Assembly (NCBI GenBank): GCA_021234535.1
Contig: CM037836.1
Span: forward strand, 23,240,769 to 23,304,768
Direction of reading: 5' to 3'
Source: Stichopus chloronotus
Lineage: Eukaryota > Echinodermata > Holothuroidea > Aspidochirotida > Stichopodidae
Length of the DNA stretch: 64,000 bases
Shown here in pieces: positions 23,430 to 35,555 of this stretch. Both the position numbers and the translations under genes were made by a program. Below the pieces are notes generated by a model, which saw only the letters and a program-made list of their open reading frames with translations, did no database searches and was not told where the DNA came from. How positions within the stretch are numbered: the stretch's first letter is position 1; each line of letters opens with the position of its first letter.

Positions 23430-25640
23430 CTGGAAAAGACGCCTAAAGAGAATGTAAGTCAAAGTATTCCGAGACGATACCTTTCGAAAACTATATTACC
23501 TACTTTTATCGAATTGCTAAAAATTCAAAAAATAATAAAAGTACTGGCATTCGTACTTTTTGGTTTTTCATGTAATGTTTTTTTAACATGACTAGAAATC
23601 AAACTTAAGCAGTTTCCAGAGTAAGCTCCATGTAATTTAACTGGTGTGTTATAACTTTGGAATGAGAAATATAAGTGATAGTCAATCAATTGAGACTCTT
23701 AGGAACCCCTAATCAATGTGTAAAATTTTCATGTTCAATGTTTCATTTTTCTTACTCTTCTCTCATTGTTAATTGAAATGTATGCATATAGTATCAACAT
23801 TTTGAAACATTGACTTTATTTTTATATGTTCAAGGAGGGTATATGAGTTTTCATATACATTTTTCATAACAATTTGGTTTTTCTTCTTTCACATCTAGAG
23901 CAAGCATAGCTATTTAACAGACTTGTGATACCAATGTTCGGTCAATAGTAAATTCAGTCATAACGTGCCCCAGTAGACAGAAAACCCATTATTTTCCTGT
24001 TTCAATTTTTCTTCTGTTTAGGTCAAACCAGGGATCAATGCGTGCTCCATACGTCTCCTTGGCTTTTTAGATGTAATTTTGTGACTAAGTTAAAAGGTAT
24101 TAATGATTATCTACAGAGTTCACGCATACACTGAAAACGTGAGGGAAGAATTTAGGGCATGCGTTAACCTACCATAATAAGGATTAACCAAGTCAAAACG
24201 TTAAACGTCAACCTAATGCAACTGACATCTGGAGATTACGTAATACTCACCCCCGACTTTCTCTCAAAGTGTTTGGAATGTGTGCAAGACAATACGCCAT
24301 ATTGAGAGGGTTTGACATATGACTAAAAATTTACAACAGGTAGAAAATTCATTTTCACGTTAATTTATTTCAGGTTTTTTTTTTTTTTTTGGAAGGTTTA
24401 TAAAAACAAGCAATAATGTATGAGATATTTGTCACGGAATGGCGACAGAAAAGAATGCTAGTAAGTATGTACCCAAGCAGACGACAGATGGAACCAGAGT
24501 GTTGCTTGTAAGTTTCAATTAGAACATAATTACTCGTTATGACTAAGGTTCAGACAGATTCAGATTCCAATGCACAAGTTCTATTAGGCAAAAACAATAC
24601 GGGTGTTCCATTAGTAAGAGCTTGATTAAAAATTAGACTTAACTATTGCTAGGGTGGTGCCTTGTCACACAGCGTGGACCTCACTAAGACTTCTAGTGGA
24701 ATGGTAGGCCTACACGAAGGCGACCACAACGCTGGAAGGGCTGGATACAGCGTTGGCGAAGTATGGAGATTATTGTCGGCTTGGCGTAACTTGAGCCTCG
24801 GCAATAGAGGTTATCGATAAAGAGTGTCTCAGAATATCGGAATGACGACAGCAATAATGTGGACAGACTGAGAGTAGGCTACAGTAGGCTGGCTTTGGCG
24901 ATGGATATATTTATAGACCTTTTCACACAACAACCTTCTAGAGAGCACCTGCTCAATAACATGACACTAAATATAGAAAAGCGCAAAGTTCCAGTTCCTT
25001 CCAGAATGTACGTATTTGGCCATGGAATTGTTGAAATGACTCGTAGTTCCCAGCATGTACCGTACAGCAGAGCATTCGTGCATTCGTAGAGTAGTCATAT
25101 CATCTGTGGAGGCCTAAGATAGTAACTAACGTAATGAAATTAAATATTGGGCGTTACCCTAACATATTTAATGAGATACAAGCACTGAGGGGTAAGGACT
25201 GAGATTGCAGAAAGCTTGAGAAAATTTTATGGAGGATGGTGAGGTTATAAACCCTTAACAAACAAAATTGATAAGAATTAACTGTGCATCGTATATCGAT
25301 TTGTTTTACGGCAACATTTAAACCCATGATAGAGAAACGGATGTTTCAATAATTTGAAGTCATTTTCCACTCAGACTAGTGCAAATGTGCGAATGCCATC
25401 CGGAAATGAGTATCACCAACATGAGGGTAAATCAAGCTTTGATGTTAACATTTTTGTGGATATATATAGGCTTGATATGTTACTTTCAATTTCCTCCTAG
25501 GATATTTGTAACGTGAATGGGAAAATACATTAACAAATAAAGCATTGTGATGAATATTTTTATACAAGCATTGCAAGATCGAAGCATTGTAAGAAGATAT
25601 TTCTGAAAAATAACCAGTCAATAGAAATTTTACTTGCTCA

Positions 25641-27076
25641 CCGTGTAACAGCAGTTTGTTTACATCACGTGCTTCACGTTATCGTATCACGTCGATCCCT
25701 GTGCCGCAAATAATTGTTGGCATCTTTTGTTTGTATTGGTGCTACCAGGTTGCTTTAAATCCTGGATTTCTGAGACCATTAAACCTTAATAGAAAAATGT
25801 GCATGGTATTTGTACGGTAGCGGCCGCATTCGTAATTAAGGCGTTGCTCTGGCACTTCAGCACTAACTTGTCATAGTAGGTGTTTTATTATACTTGCTCT
25901 TGCCTACACCTCTTGAATTTAATATTCAAACCGACTCAGGGAGGTCAGTATTTTTCTCAATGTTTATGTTATTTTGTAATTTTGTAGATAATAAGGTATT
26001 ACAACTTGTTTTCTCTCCCTTAAAGCAAATGGAAGCGACCAATCCTTTGCTGTTATCATGAATATTAATATTTATCGCGTAATACTTTTGATTCGCTTTT
26101 GCTACGTGTAGAAAGTGATTGTGCATTTCGTCAAAGCATTAGATGACACTTTGTATTTACAAAGCCCGTGGTTATTCACATTCCCTGTGTTTTCTCACTT
26201 TTCCAAACGGTTTTGCGTTGTCTAAAAGTGGTTCGTATAGATCAGCGTGTACAAAAAATATTTTTCGGGGAGCTGATACCATATGCACATCGACAGAAAC
26301 TAGAAACTGTTGTTAGTAGATGTTGAAAAATCTTTTAGACCGAATTCCAAAGTTTTCATAAGGTTCTACAACACAAGGTTAGAAAAACAGTGTGTGCATA
26401 GAGCGCGTTGAATTTGCGTGCTGTTGTGGACATAACGCAAGCTATGGCGAGTGTGAACAGCATGCTTATGAGACAAACAATTCGAAATGCTTCACCGAAC
26501 ACCAACGTTTGCCATTGTGATCTCACCCTTGCTACGAATGACTACTGGCTCAGAAGGTGACATCTGTAAGGGCAGATTTGTAGTACTCGGGTGTACGTAG
26601 GCATACTAGCTCTCGTACTCTACTACACTTTTCTGTACACTTTTACTTGTGCTTATACTTAGGCTTTGTACTCGCACTCGGCCAAATTGTAATTGTACCC
26701 GTACTCCTTGCTTGTACTCTTTGCCAAAATTTCGCATTTGCGCTCGTACTGCTCAACAAAAACCCACTTCTGAACCTTCAAAATTTGTCATAAAATTTAC
26801 CTGTGGTGATGTTCACATTGTTTGAACGATGTTCTTTCCGATACGGGTGTCTAATAGTGCTGAATTCATATTTGGATAATTTCCCTATCGAGCATTTACT
26901 GTAACTGAATCTTTGGGATAATACGAAAATGGTATACAACTATAAAAGTATGGAATGCAGCTCTGCTCTATTGAGAGCATTCGTTAACAGATACCTCAGA
27001 CAACTTTCTAATTACCAAAAGCGAAAAATCTAGAGTCTTTAATTGAGTACGTCAATATGAAAGAAATGAAAGACGC
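25641..27076. other. Intergenic or relic-intron region with a GTACTCGT-type degenerate repeat
   Basis: No gene is supported. A stretch at 26580-26770 is rich in GTACTCG/CTTGTACT phrases. Similar stretches lie just downstream of exon 1 of gene A (9530-9700) and gene B (21170-21360). This fits relic intron 1 sequence of psi2. Confidence 0.5.
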
Positions 27077-27357
27077 TTGGTGTAAGACGCTTTGAAGGTC
27101 CAAACTTGACTGAATGTGCCACTGGGAAATCACGTCATGCCTTTGACGTCACTTGCTACAATCGTTACATTGTGGACATTGGAGACTAGGCCTCCAGTTA
27201 TAGTAGAGAGAAACATATAATGACTAGGAGATGAAATTGCATTTGCTTTAAGAAGAAGGATATTTGCTCCAGAACACTGAACGACCAACAGGGAGAGACA
27301 TAACAATACTAACACGTACCCTTTTGTCTGTTCAGCTTTTTGTCCCTGCGGAACCAT
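27077..27357 (-). pseudogene. psi2: truncated UGT exon 1 with an in-frame stop
   Basis: Starts MVPQGQKAEQ and continues with a recognisable signal peptide, GANILLLKANA and SPSHYMFLSTITGGL. A G-to-T change in the codon after KGMT creates TGA (27130-27132 on the plus strand). Homology continues without a frameshift to SYTK and then ends at about 27077. The remaining two thirds of exon 1 (about 600 bp) is absent. Part of the conserved upstream block remains at 27480-27680. Confidence 0.88.
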
Positions 27358-28157
27358 CGCAGACACTTAGTAATTAAACATTAGTATATCTTTATCATTT
27401 ATCACTTATTTTAGAGTATTCGTATTCTACTGGTGTTTGCAATATTATACTGAGTAGGTGAAAAACATTAGGCTACACATGAGCTATGAAGATGGTTTCT
27501 CGTGTAACCACAGTTGTAAATCGATAAGTATCACATTGTTTAAATCTTTAAAGAAACCTTGGAGCCTTTTGATTTTATTTACAGTTCCAAAGGCTTAAAT
27601 CTTAAAATAAATTCCTAATCAAACATGTCTCTCAGATTTCAGAACGTATAATCACCTGTTTTTTGACATATGCCATTGGAATACATCTTCATCATTTCTG
27701 TAATGTGGTAATAAGACTCTTGTCTTTATATAGCGGATTGGCTTTTAAACTCCGACTCTTTATTTTCTATCAGATTACAGCATATTGCAACTAATGTTTT
27801 GAAATAGGTTAGAATGGGTTGGATACTATATCTTTCTTGGTGTTTGTAGGATTCTCGGCTAAATTTACCCCAGATAAATAGACGTACGTTGCATCGTAAG
27901 ATAAGCAGATATGAACTACCCCACTTATTTACACCACCTCTACCACAAACACACAACTTGAATTCTAAGAAGACGTGTATCACTACAAGTTGGGATACAT
28001 TTTTTTGTTGTATGATTGTCCAAGACCATGAATTCCAGAATTAAAGAGAAAGTAAGATATATACAAAACCAGACTACGTAGTGACTTACCAAAGATTCTT
28101 CAGTGAAAACTACGAAAAGCAAGATTAGAAAATAGCGAATGTTAATTTTATATCACA

Positions 28158-31100
28158 TCATTCATTTTTCATTTTCGTCCCTACTGATCGTTTACTGAGG
28201 CAAAGGCAGCACTTCCTTAAAATTGAATAGCCAATGTATATTAGAAGTAAACCTAAGAGGCACAGAAACAGTGTGACATCAATCATGTAAAGTTGAATAA
28301 TGCCCATGTCAGCCGATCTTGGCCTCAGATGATCGCCACCGAATTTCATGACGTGCTCTATCCAGTATACCGCCCTCTCTAATGGTGTCATCGGCATGTC
28401 GTGATGAATGTCTGACATGAGTTTTGCACGGGCTTTGTAACTGTAAAAAAAAATGACCCAAAAGAATGTGAGTCATAACAAATAGACGTTAACTTCGTTA
28501 GATTATGCTGTATTACTAACGAACTGGTAATAGTTCGATTCTACAAATTAAAAGGTTGGCATGCCTACATTTCCGTTGTTAGTTTTCGTTTGGGGGTGTG
28601 GAAATAGTTTATTATCTCATCGCACTATAGGGGCAAGATGAGATATTGTAGTCACTTGGCTAGTGGAGGTATATATTCTGCTGTGCACCCAAGAAAGAAT
28701 GGTTGCCATGGAAACGCTTGGAGTGGATGAGTAGCGACACCCCAGGGGTACCCCATGGTAGAGTGACCATGAGTACAGGAGGGTCCTGTTGAGTGGTATA
28801 AAGGAAAACGTGTCCGTGTCAATGCGTGTGCGTGTGTGCGTGTATGCATGTGTGTGAGTGGGTGTGTGTGTGTGTACGTCCGGACCTGCCTAAATTGTGG
28901 TTTTTCGAGAATAGTTTGAAAAGCATATGAGCGATTAAGTTGAAACTTGGTAAGGTTGTGAATGATGCCAATATGTGCGAGATATATTAGTTGCATGGTA
29001 AATCGAGTCAAATTTGCTGATTTTTGAGGGGAAAAAAGCCAATTTTGCCCCAAAATTGGTATTTCCAGCATATCTTGAGAAGTATTTGAGCATATAAGGC
29101 AAAATTTTGCAAAAACTTACCTGAGAATGAAATATTCAAGGTATATCACTTTTGTAGTAAAGAGAGTGAAATTTGCTGATTTTTTAGAAAAAAAGCTAAT
29201 TTTGCCCCAAAATTTGTATTTCCAGCATATCTTGAGAACTATTAGACCAATGAACTTAAATTTTTGTAAGTACTTACCTGAGAGCACATTGTTCAACATA
29301 ATATTACTGTAATGATGAATCCAGTGAATTTTGCTGATTTTTTTTAGAAAAAAAGCCAATTTTCCCCCCAAATTTGTATTTCCAGCATATCTGGAGAACT
29401 ATTAGACCAATTTACTTAGAGTTTTGTTAGGACTTACCTGAAAAAACGTTGTTCAATATAATATTACTGTAATGGTAAATTCAGTGAAATTTGCTGATTT
29501 TGGAGGGAAAAAAGCCAATTTTGTCCCAAAATTGATATTTCCAGCACATCTTGATATGTATTTGAGCATTCAATGCAAAATTTTGCATGGACTTACTTAA
29601 GAATGAAATATTCAAGGTATGTCACTTTTGAATAAAGAAAGTGAAACTTGCTGATTTTTTTTTTAGAAAAAAAGCCAATTTTGCCCCAAAATTTGTATAG
29701 CCACCATATCTTGAGTGCTAATTAAGCATTATACCCAAACTTTTGCAAGGCCATTCCTATGAACACAATAATGAAGATACAGTATATCACTCTTACAGTA
29801 AACTATGGTGAAATTGTGTGATTGTTTGGTGACAATCTGGGTCAATAGACACCACCTTTTTAACTTTAGCCAAAATATCTTTAGCAGAACTGGCCCATGT
29901 GGATCATGTCTTTTATGAGACCATTATTTTGAAGTCAGACAATAATTGTAGCAGAACCAGGTCCTGCACAAGTAAACAGGAGACTAATGTGGAAGTACCC
30001 ATAGAGGGATGTTCTTATATCCTGCCCCTAACTCTAACCACTAAGCCTAACCTACATAACCCAATGTTATAATTGTGTTATGTAGCGTAATATGCACAGA
30101 TACTTTTGGGCCATTAGATATCGTTACTTGAGCCTAGTAGCACCAGGCTATAACCTTAAGTTTCCTACCTTACAGTAGATATCAGTATTGAGGTGCTTAC
30201 CACTATTATTTGCCACTCATTTACAACCAGTTCCCCGAACTAGGTCTCTGTAAGATGTGGTTGCAGTAAACTATTACAAATCCAAGTGTGCATGCCCTGT
30301 ATTTAAATCAATGCATATTGGCGTGGATTGCCCTCTTGTTTTGAATATTAATCAGTTCTAGGCAGTTGCGGACTCCATGTGATTTAATTTTCGTATCACA
30401 ATACTCTCTTTTAGCGAAATGTCAGTGATGGCTCACCAAATTGAGCTTCTTTGTATAACACTTAAGACCATCATGTAACAGTCCCCTGTTCTCGTATTGC
30501 ACACGTTTTGCTGTAACCTTACTCTCAATGCTACTGCATATGCATCCATTTTTTTTCGAAGGTCGAAAAGTTTGCCCTTGATTACGTGTAGTAGCACTAG
30601 AATTACCACAGCCATCCATGTTACAATACAGAACTTTCTTTTACAAACCAGGACTGATCTAATGAGCCATCTGCAGTTTCTCTTGAATATTCATTTGTTG
30701 TTGTTGTTGTTGTTGTTAATTATGGCTTTACATGTAGGTGCAAGTACCAACATTTTGTCTGATAATGCTAAGATATTGTTGAGAAGAACATCTATTTGAC
30801 TTGATATTGCTAAAAGTAACGTTCAATAGACTTAGCAAAGTCAAAATAAAAGGAGAGCGACAAATTAAAAGATTGTGTGTCGTTTAACTCTTCAAACATA
30901 TATTTACCACATACGTACCTTGGATTCTCAAGCACTTCTTGAACAACTGCCATAAGACTTTCTTCTGTGATATTCGATTTATCCAGGATTAATCCCATAC
31001 CTTTCTTCTGGACTCTTGCAGCGTGGGTAGGTTGATCCCCACCAAGTGGAATTATAACCATAGGAACACCGTGGCTGATTGACTCTAGGACACCGTTGCT

Positions 31101-34100
31101 ACCGCCATGGTAAATTAAAAGACGGGCCTTGGGATGTCCTACCGGTTAAAATGGGAATGTCTTCTTTACACAGGTGATTACACTAGTCTCACACAACGTG
31201 ACGGTAAAATAAGAACTCCATAACTTTTAGGTAAAATTTCCACAAAGTTAATGTAAGTCTTACATTGTATATATAACAATTTCACTAAAATGTAGTAAAA
31301 TTTACCAAAATTATGTAGAATTTTTGTATACTGTTTACATTAATTATATATAAAATTTATGGACTTCTTATTTTACATAATTTAGGTAAACTGTATATGT
31401 AAATTCTACATAATTTTGGTAAATTTTACTACATTTTAGTAAAATTGTTAAATACACAATGTACTAAGACCTACATCAACTGTGTGTAAAATTTTACGTA
31501 AAAGTTATGGAGTTCTTATTTTACCGTTACGTTTTGTGAGTGTATTGATTGTTATCGACAATCAATTGTGTGGTAAAAATACGGACAAGAAAAAGAGACT
31601 ATTTAAGGTTTGGGGTGAGTGGAAGAGACGTACTATTTTGACTAAAACCAAAGACGGAAATAAAGCATGAAATGACAGTCTACAGGTCTGTTTATAAATT
31701 AGAACCCCAATTTCACTGTCCGGTTTACATAAAACATGTTAAAACTGTTGTTTATCAGGAAACAAGCAACCTGCAAATACAAAAAATATTACAACAAGTA
31801 GTAGTTGCAAATGTATATACACACATTCTTGCAAAGTCATTGATCTATAGGAGAATTCGGATTTATCAAACAGTTATTTTGATTGGTTGAACTGATGGGC
31901 GCATTCCGTTGATGTTGAATGTTTGAAGCAGCAAAGCAAATCGAAATGAAACTTAAAGATTTAGCATTGCTCGGACAGGGGTAAATACGTTAAAAGTTTT
32001 TGAAAACCATGAGATGGAACTTCTTCTCGAAATATGCCATTGGAAGAAAACTACTTTGAGTGACTTAAAGGTAAATGGACTGAACTAAACGGGGCACATG
32101 CATCTGTCAGAAATTCACACCAGGATACTTTGCACAAAGCTCTAAAAGTAGACCTCTTCTGCCAGTTTTAAAATTTGTTTTAGATTATTGCATCCCAAAG
32201 TGAAGCAGTTGAATGGTTTTAATAGTTTCCACATTTACGTTCATTTTATGTTTTATTGCAAAGTCGGTGCACACAAAAGCTATATGTGATAAAGCAAACT
32301 TACAGAATCCAGGTTTGCATTTTGAATTAATGTTAAGGAAAGAGAATCGCCAAACCAGTCGATCACATTGTTATGACTTGTTCAAATGCTGCTCTCTTGA
32401 ACATTCTTGTTTGTTTCAAATAGTCTTGGTATATATGTATATCTTACCAACCTAATAGATCATTTTGTGGAAGCCACTTCAATAGCATTGTATTGTTGCC
32501 AATGTTCGTTGGCGGTTCTGCGTTGTGTCTCCATAGCACTCGTTGGGGAAGTCTTCTGAAGACACCCGCGAAAATGTTGCTCGTGTCCTTGTCTGTGAGC
32601 CCTGTGATAGCTGAACCCTTGTAATATGAACGTAAAGATGTCAGACGTGGAAAAGTCATAGTAAGCAAGCTCATGGCCAGAGACCCATCGAGAGTAGAAA
32701 GTTGGGGGACGTGGAGGGTGTTTGGCTAAACATGTAAGACCATGGCAATCAACGATGAAGTAAAGGTTGTAGTAGGGAAATGACACGTTGCATATATAAC
32801 GTTACCCAAGAGTCATTATGCAGAACGGAAGAATGAAAAATGTACTCCACATGTATGCAAGATACCGGTGAAGTTTATGCTTCAGGTTTGTAGGTTGGTA
32901 CTGTTTCCACTAGGCAAGTGAATTACTTTCATTGATCTAGGGAAACACATTAACAAAACTGTACAATGTGTGTACGCTAACGACGTGAGAAAGTTTCCAG
33001 TGATTAGTGTCTGACTTGTTTGATAATAACAAAATACTCATGAAGAAACTTGCATGAAAGTTTCTTACTCTTTAGTTACACATGACGCCTAATATACTTA
33101 CCAAAGTAAAGATTACGATACCGTGATCTCCGGATCCCTCCACAAAATCGTGTAATTCCTATTGCAAATGTGAAGAGGAAACATTTTATAACAGCAATAA
33201 ATTGAAGGGAGGAATATGATATACGGTATGTTCAAGTGAGAAGTGCATCCTGAGAGATTTGAGTTGGACTTTAACCTTTGAATACCCATGTCCATTCCCT
33301 GTCCCGTTCACGAAGGGACACTGACGAGACTATATTTACCTGACCTCCAATGTTAGTACCGAAACTGAAACAGTTAAGGATTATTTAAGTTTCGAGACTG
33401 ATTCTGAATAATTATATGACACATTTAAGCAATTTATCTATTTTGAGGAATTAATCCTTCAATTGTGTCAAATGTTCCGTCTGCGACACAGAAATACACG
33501 GAATTCACCGTATACAGCGCCTACATTCCTGTTTCTTGTTGTGATATCGTAATGGAAACACCATGTTTCCCGAAACACCGGGCATTATTAAAGATCTTTC
33601 TGAGACATAATCATCTAATGACTCATATAGACTAAGTTATCATTACATCCAGTGTAAGTCATGTGCAACAATGTGAGACAATACCGATTAATCACTGTAA
33701 AATTGACCTGAATATTGACCTGAACTGATACCCGACAGAATTCCCATGCATGCTTGATGTAACATTCAGCATGCACGACACCACCAGAAATCATCCAAAA
33801 ATAGCCAGTACCCGGCTTGAACAAAACATGGCATGTTTCTTCTTCTTCTCGATATAGTATCCTATGTTTACAACGTATGGGAATTCGAAACTTCCTCTAC
33901 AGGGATATTGCGGTTGAGAAGATTTGACAACTTGATCCCAGTTGACTTTTAAAATCCACCAAAATAAAGGCATAGTTGAGTTCAATATGGTGTTCGAATG
34001 CACAAAACGTTAAATCTGTTGAACTTTTCCTTGCTGGGGTATCATGTTAAGATGGTTTTCAGAATTTGCCCTCATTAGGACCTTATTTGTCCTGTTATCT

Positions 34101-35555
34101 CTAACCAAAAACTAACGAAATTGAGATCCGTTTGCAAGGTTTCCAAAAGTCGACCTCAAATGATCTGTTCTCTCTAGCAAACCAACTTACAGTGTCTTCA
34201 GTATTTTCAATGCAGAGAGGCAAAAATGTGTAATTGAGAAGGTAAGATGGTTGCTAACTCTTTTAACGAGGCTAATTCATTATGTGTCTGTTTCTGTTTC
34301 CTTGTGTTCTTGATATTATTTAGGTGTACCTCATGTAAACATACTCGCCCTTACGCAAAGAGCACATGGACGTACGCATTCACACGGCAACCTGAATGCA
34401 ATGATTAAATTCAAGATTGAATCCAAAGAAGGTACCATAACTTCATTAACAGTCACCACTTAAGAAATACAAAACAGCTAATGAAGTAAAATGATCCCAT
34501 TTGTTGACCAGATTGTCGAGCTCCAATGGGTCATTGGTCTGCTGGGTGTAGTTTCAATGTTTCCTTGTGGGGTCACTGAAGTAAAGGCAAAAGCTAGCCC
34601 CCTTGAGACAAAGTACATGAACCTTCAAATGGGAAGAATGTGAAAAATAATGTACGTAATACATTACCTTCGGCAAGGGTTTACTTGGTCGAGCTACTAA
34701 ACCTCCAATCGGTATGTAGTTTGGTGTGTATGGTCGTGGAAAGTCACTTCCCAGGCTAACGTGAGCGAGAACCAAAGTTGCACGTGAGTAAAGTTCTTTG
34801 ATTGATTTATCAGGGAAGATTTTATGTTCTACTTGTATTTCCTTGTATGGCAAATTCGAAATGTGTTGTATCACATCATAGGCCAACGAAGAGGCTAAAT
34901 TTTTAATTCTTTCCAAGAACGTCATTTCGTCGGTGAGATGATCAAGGACATCAAATGGTACATACGACGACGGGCATGGCATCCCTATGTATCCTTCATG
35001 GAATAATGGAAACCGTATGGATGGCAAAACAACCGCGAACCGAATGTTGAGATAATTAGCAACCAAAACATCACAGGGAGAAAAGGGAAACACTAAAGAA
35101 ATATCAAAATGCGATGCCTTCAATTGGTTCAACAAGTTCTTATCATTCCAAAAATCAAGGCAACTGGAGTGCGATGCATTTACTAATGTAGAGAAAAGGA
35201 TGATATTTTCTCTAATCCCTTTGTGGTCTAACGCTTTCTCTGTTATTGTCCTCTGCAACGAGTCAATGTCTTCCTTATTGTAAGATGCTCTGAAAGTTAC
35301 ATGGTGACTGTAGGTATCATTCTGAAACCCAGTTGTGCCTTTGATGTCGTTTGTTACAAGGGTCACGTTATGACCATTGGAGACAAGACCACCAGTTATT
35401 GTGGACAGTGCCATGTAATGACTCGGAGCCCCTAATGAATTCGCTGATACTAAAAGGATGTTTCCGCCACTACTCTGAGCTATCCATAGTGAAAGACAAA
35501 ATAAGCGTAGCAATTGCTTTAAAGTCCACACACTGGCGAAGAATTCCATTGACAT
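28158..35555 (-). CDS. UDP-glycosyltransferase gene C (UDP-glucuronosyltransferase type), 5 exons, 537 aa
   Basis: Exons in transcript order: 34668-35555, 33102-33158, 32452-32617, 30919-31138, 28158-28440. The ATG at 35555 (MSMEFFASVW) is chosen because it gives the same 888-base exon 1 as every paralogue; the frame stays open to 35627. The signal peptide ends near SSGGN; catalytic H46 is in APSHYM. Residue 156, where human UGTs carry the dyad Asp, is Phe. Exon 3 reads RHNAEPPTN..WLPQNDLL. Exon 4 has YHGGSNGVLESISHG and an intact donor motif, GGDQ. A membrane helix follows IQLYMIDVT, and the tail KMKNE is KxKxx. The exon 3 donor is GTTGGT, weaker than in the other genes. Intron 4 (2.5 kb) carries a 159-bp tandem array and intron 3 a fold-back element. 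ER-lumenal conjugation is inferred from family knowledge; the acceptor is unknown. Confidence 0.92.
28815..28880. repeat. GTGT-rich simple repeat
   Basis: A GTGTG/CGTGTG low-complexity tract in intron 4 of gene C. It produces artefactual His/Thr-rich ORFs on the opposite strand. Confidence 0.85.
28990..29760. repeat. Tandem repeat of about 159 bp, five units, intron 4 of gene C
   Basis: TTGCTGATTTT recurs at 29014, 29173, 29331, 29491 and 29648 (spacings 159, 158, 160, 157). Each is followed by AAAAAAGCCAATTTTGCCCC, then by TGTATTTCCAGCATATCTTG and a TTACCTGA-type phrase. It is a diverged satellite-like array with no coding potential. Confidence 0.93.
31188..31540. mobile_element. Fold-back (long inverted repeat) element, intron 3 of gene C
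   Basis: Two arms of about 150 bp are near-perfect inverted copies (31188-31340 and 31388-31540), for example ACGGTAAAATAAGAACTCC against GGAGTTCTTATTTTACCGT. A spacer of about 50 bp separates them. This is the structure of a MITE or Foldback element. I could not settle a target-site duplication, so the superfamily is open. Confidence 0.85.

Larger units (their letters stand above)
14189..25640 (-). repeat. Segmental tandem duplication, unit 2 (gene B plus psi2 3' part)
   Basis: Partner of 2821-13815. Differences by eye: unit 2 has about 400 bp at 24440-24850 that unit 1 lacks, bounded by similar GGAATGGCGACAG and GGAATGACGACAG phrases. Unit 1 has about 150 bp near 12920-13070 that unit 2 lacks. 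Confidence 0.85.

Noticed and set aside
28652..29071. His/Thr-rich 139-residue minus-strand ORF
   Set aside because: Generated by the GTGT simple repeat and the 159-bp tandem array.
28990..29760. CRISPR-like spaced repeat
   Set aside because: Units are 159 bp and diverged along their whole length, in a eukaryotic intron; this is a tandem satellite, not a repeat-spacer array.
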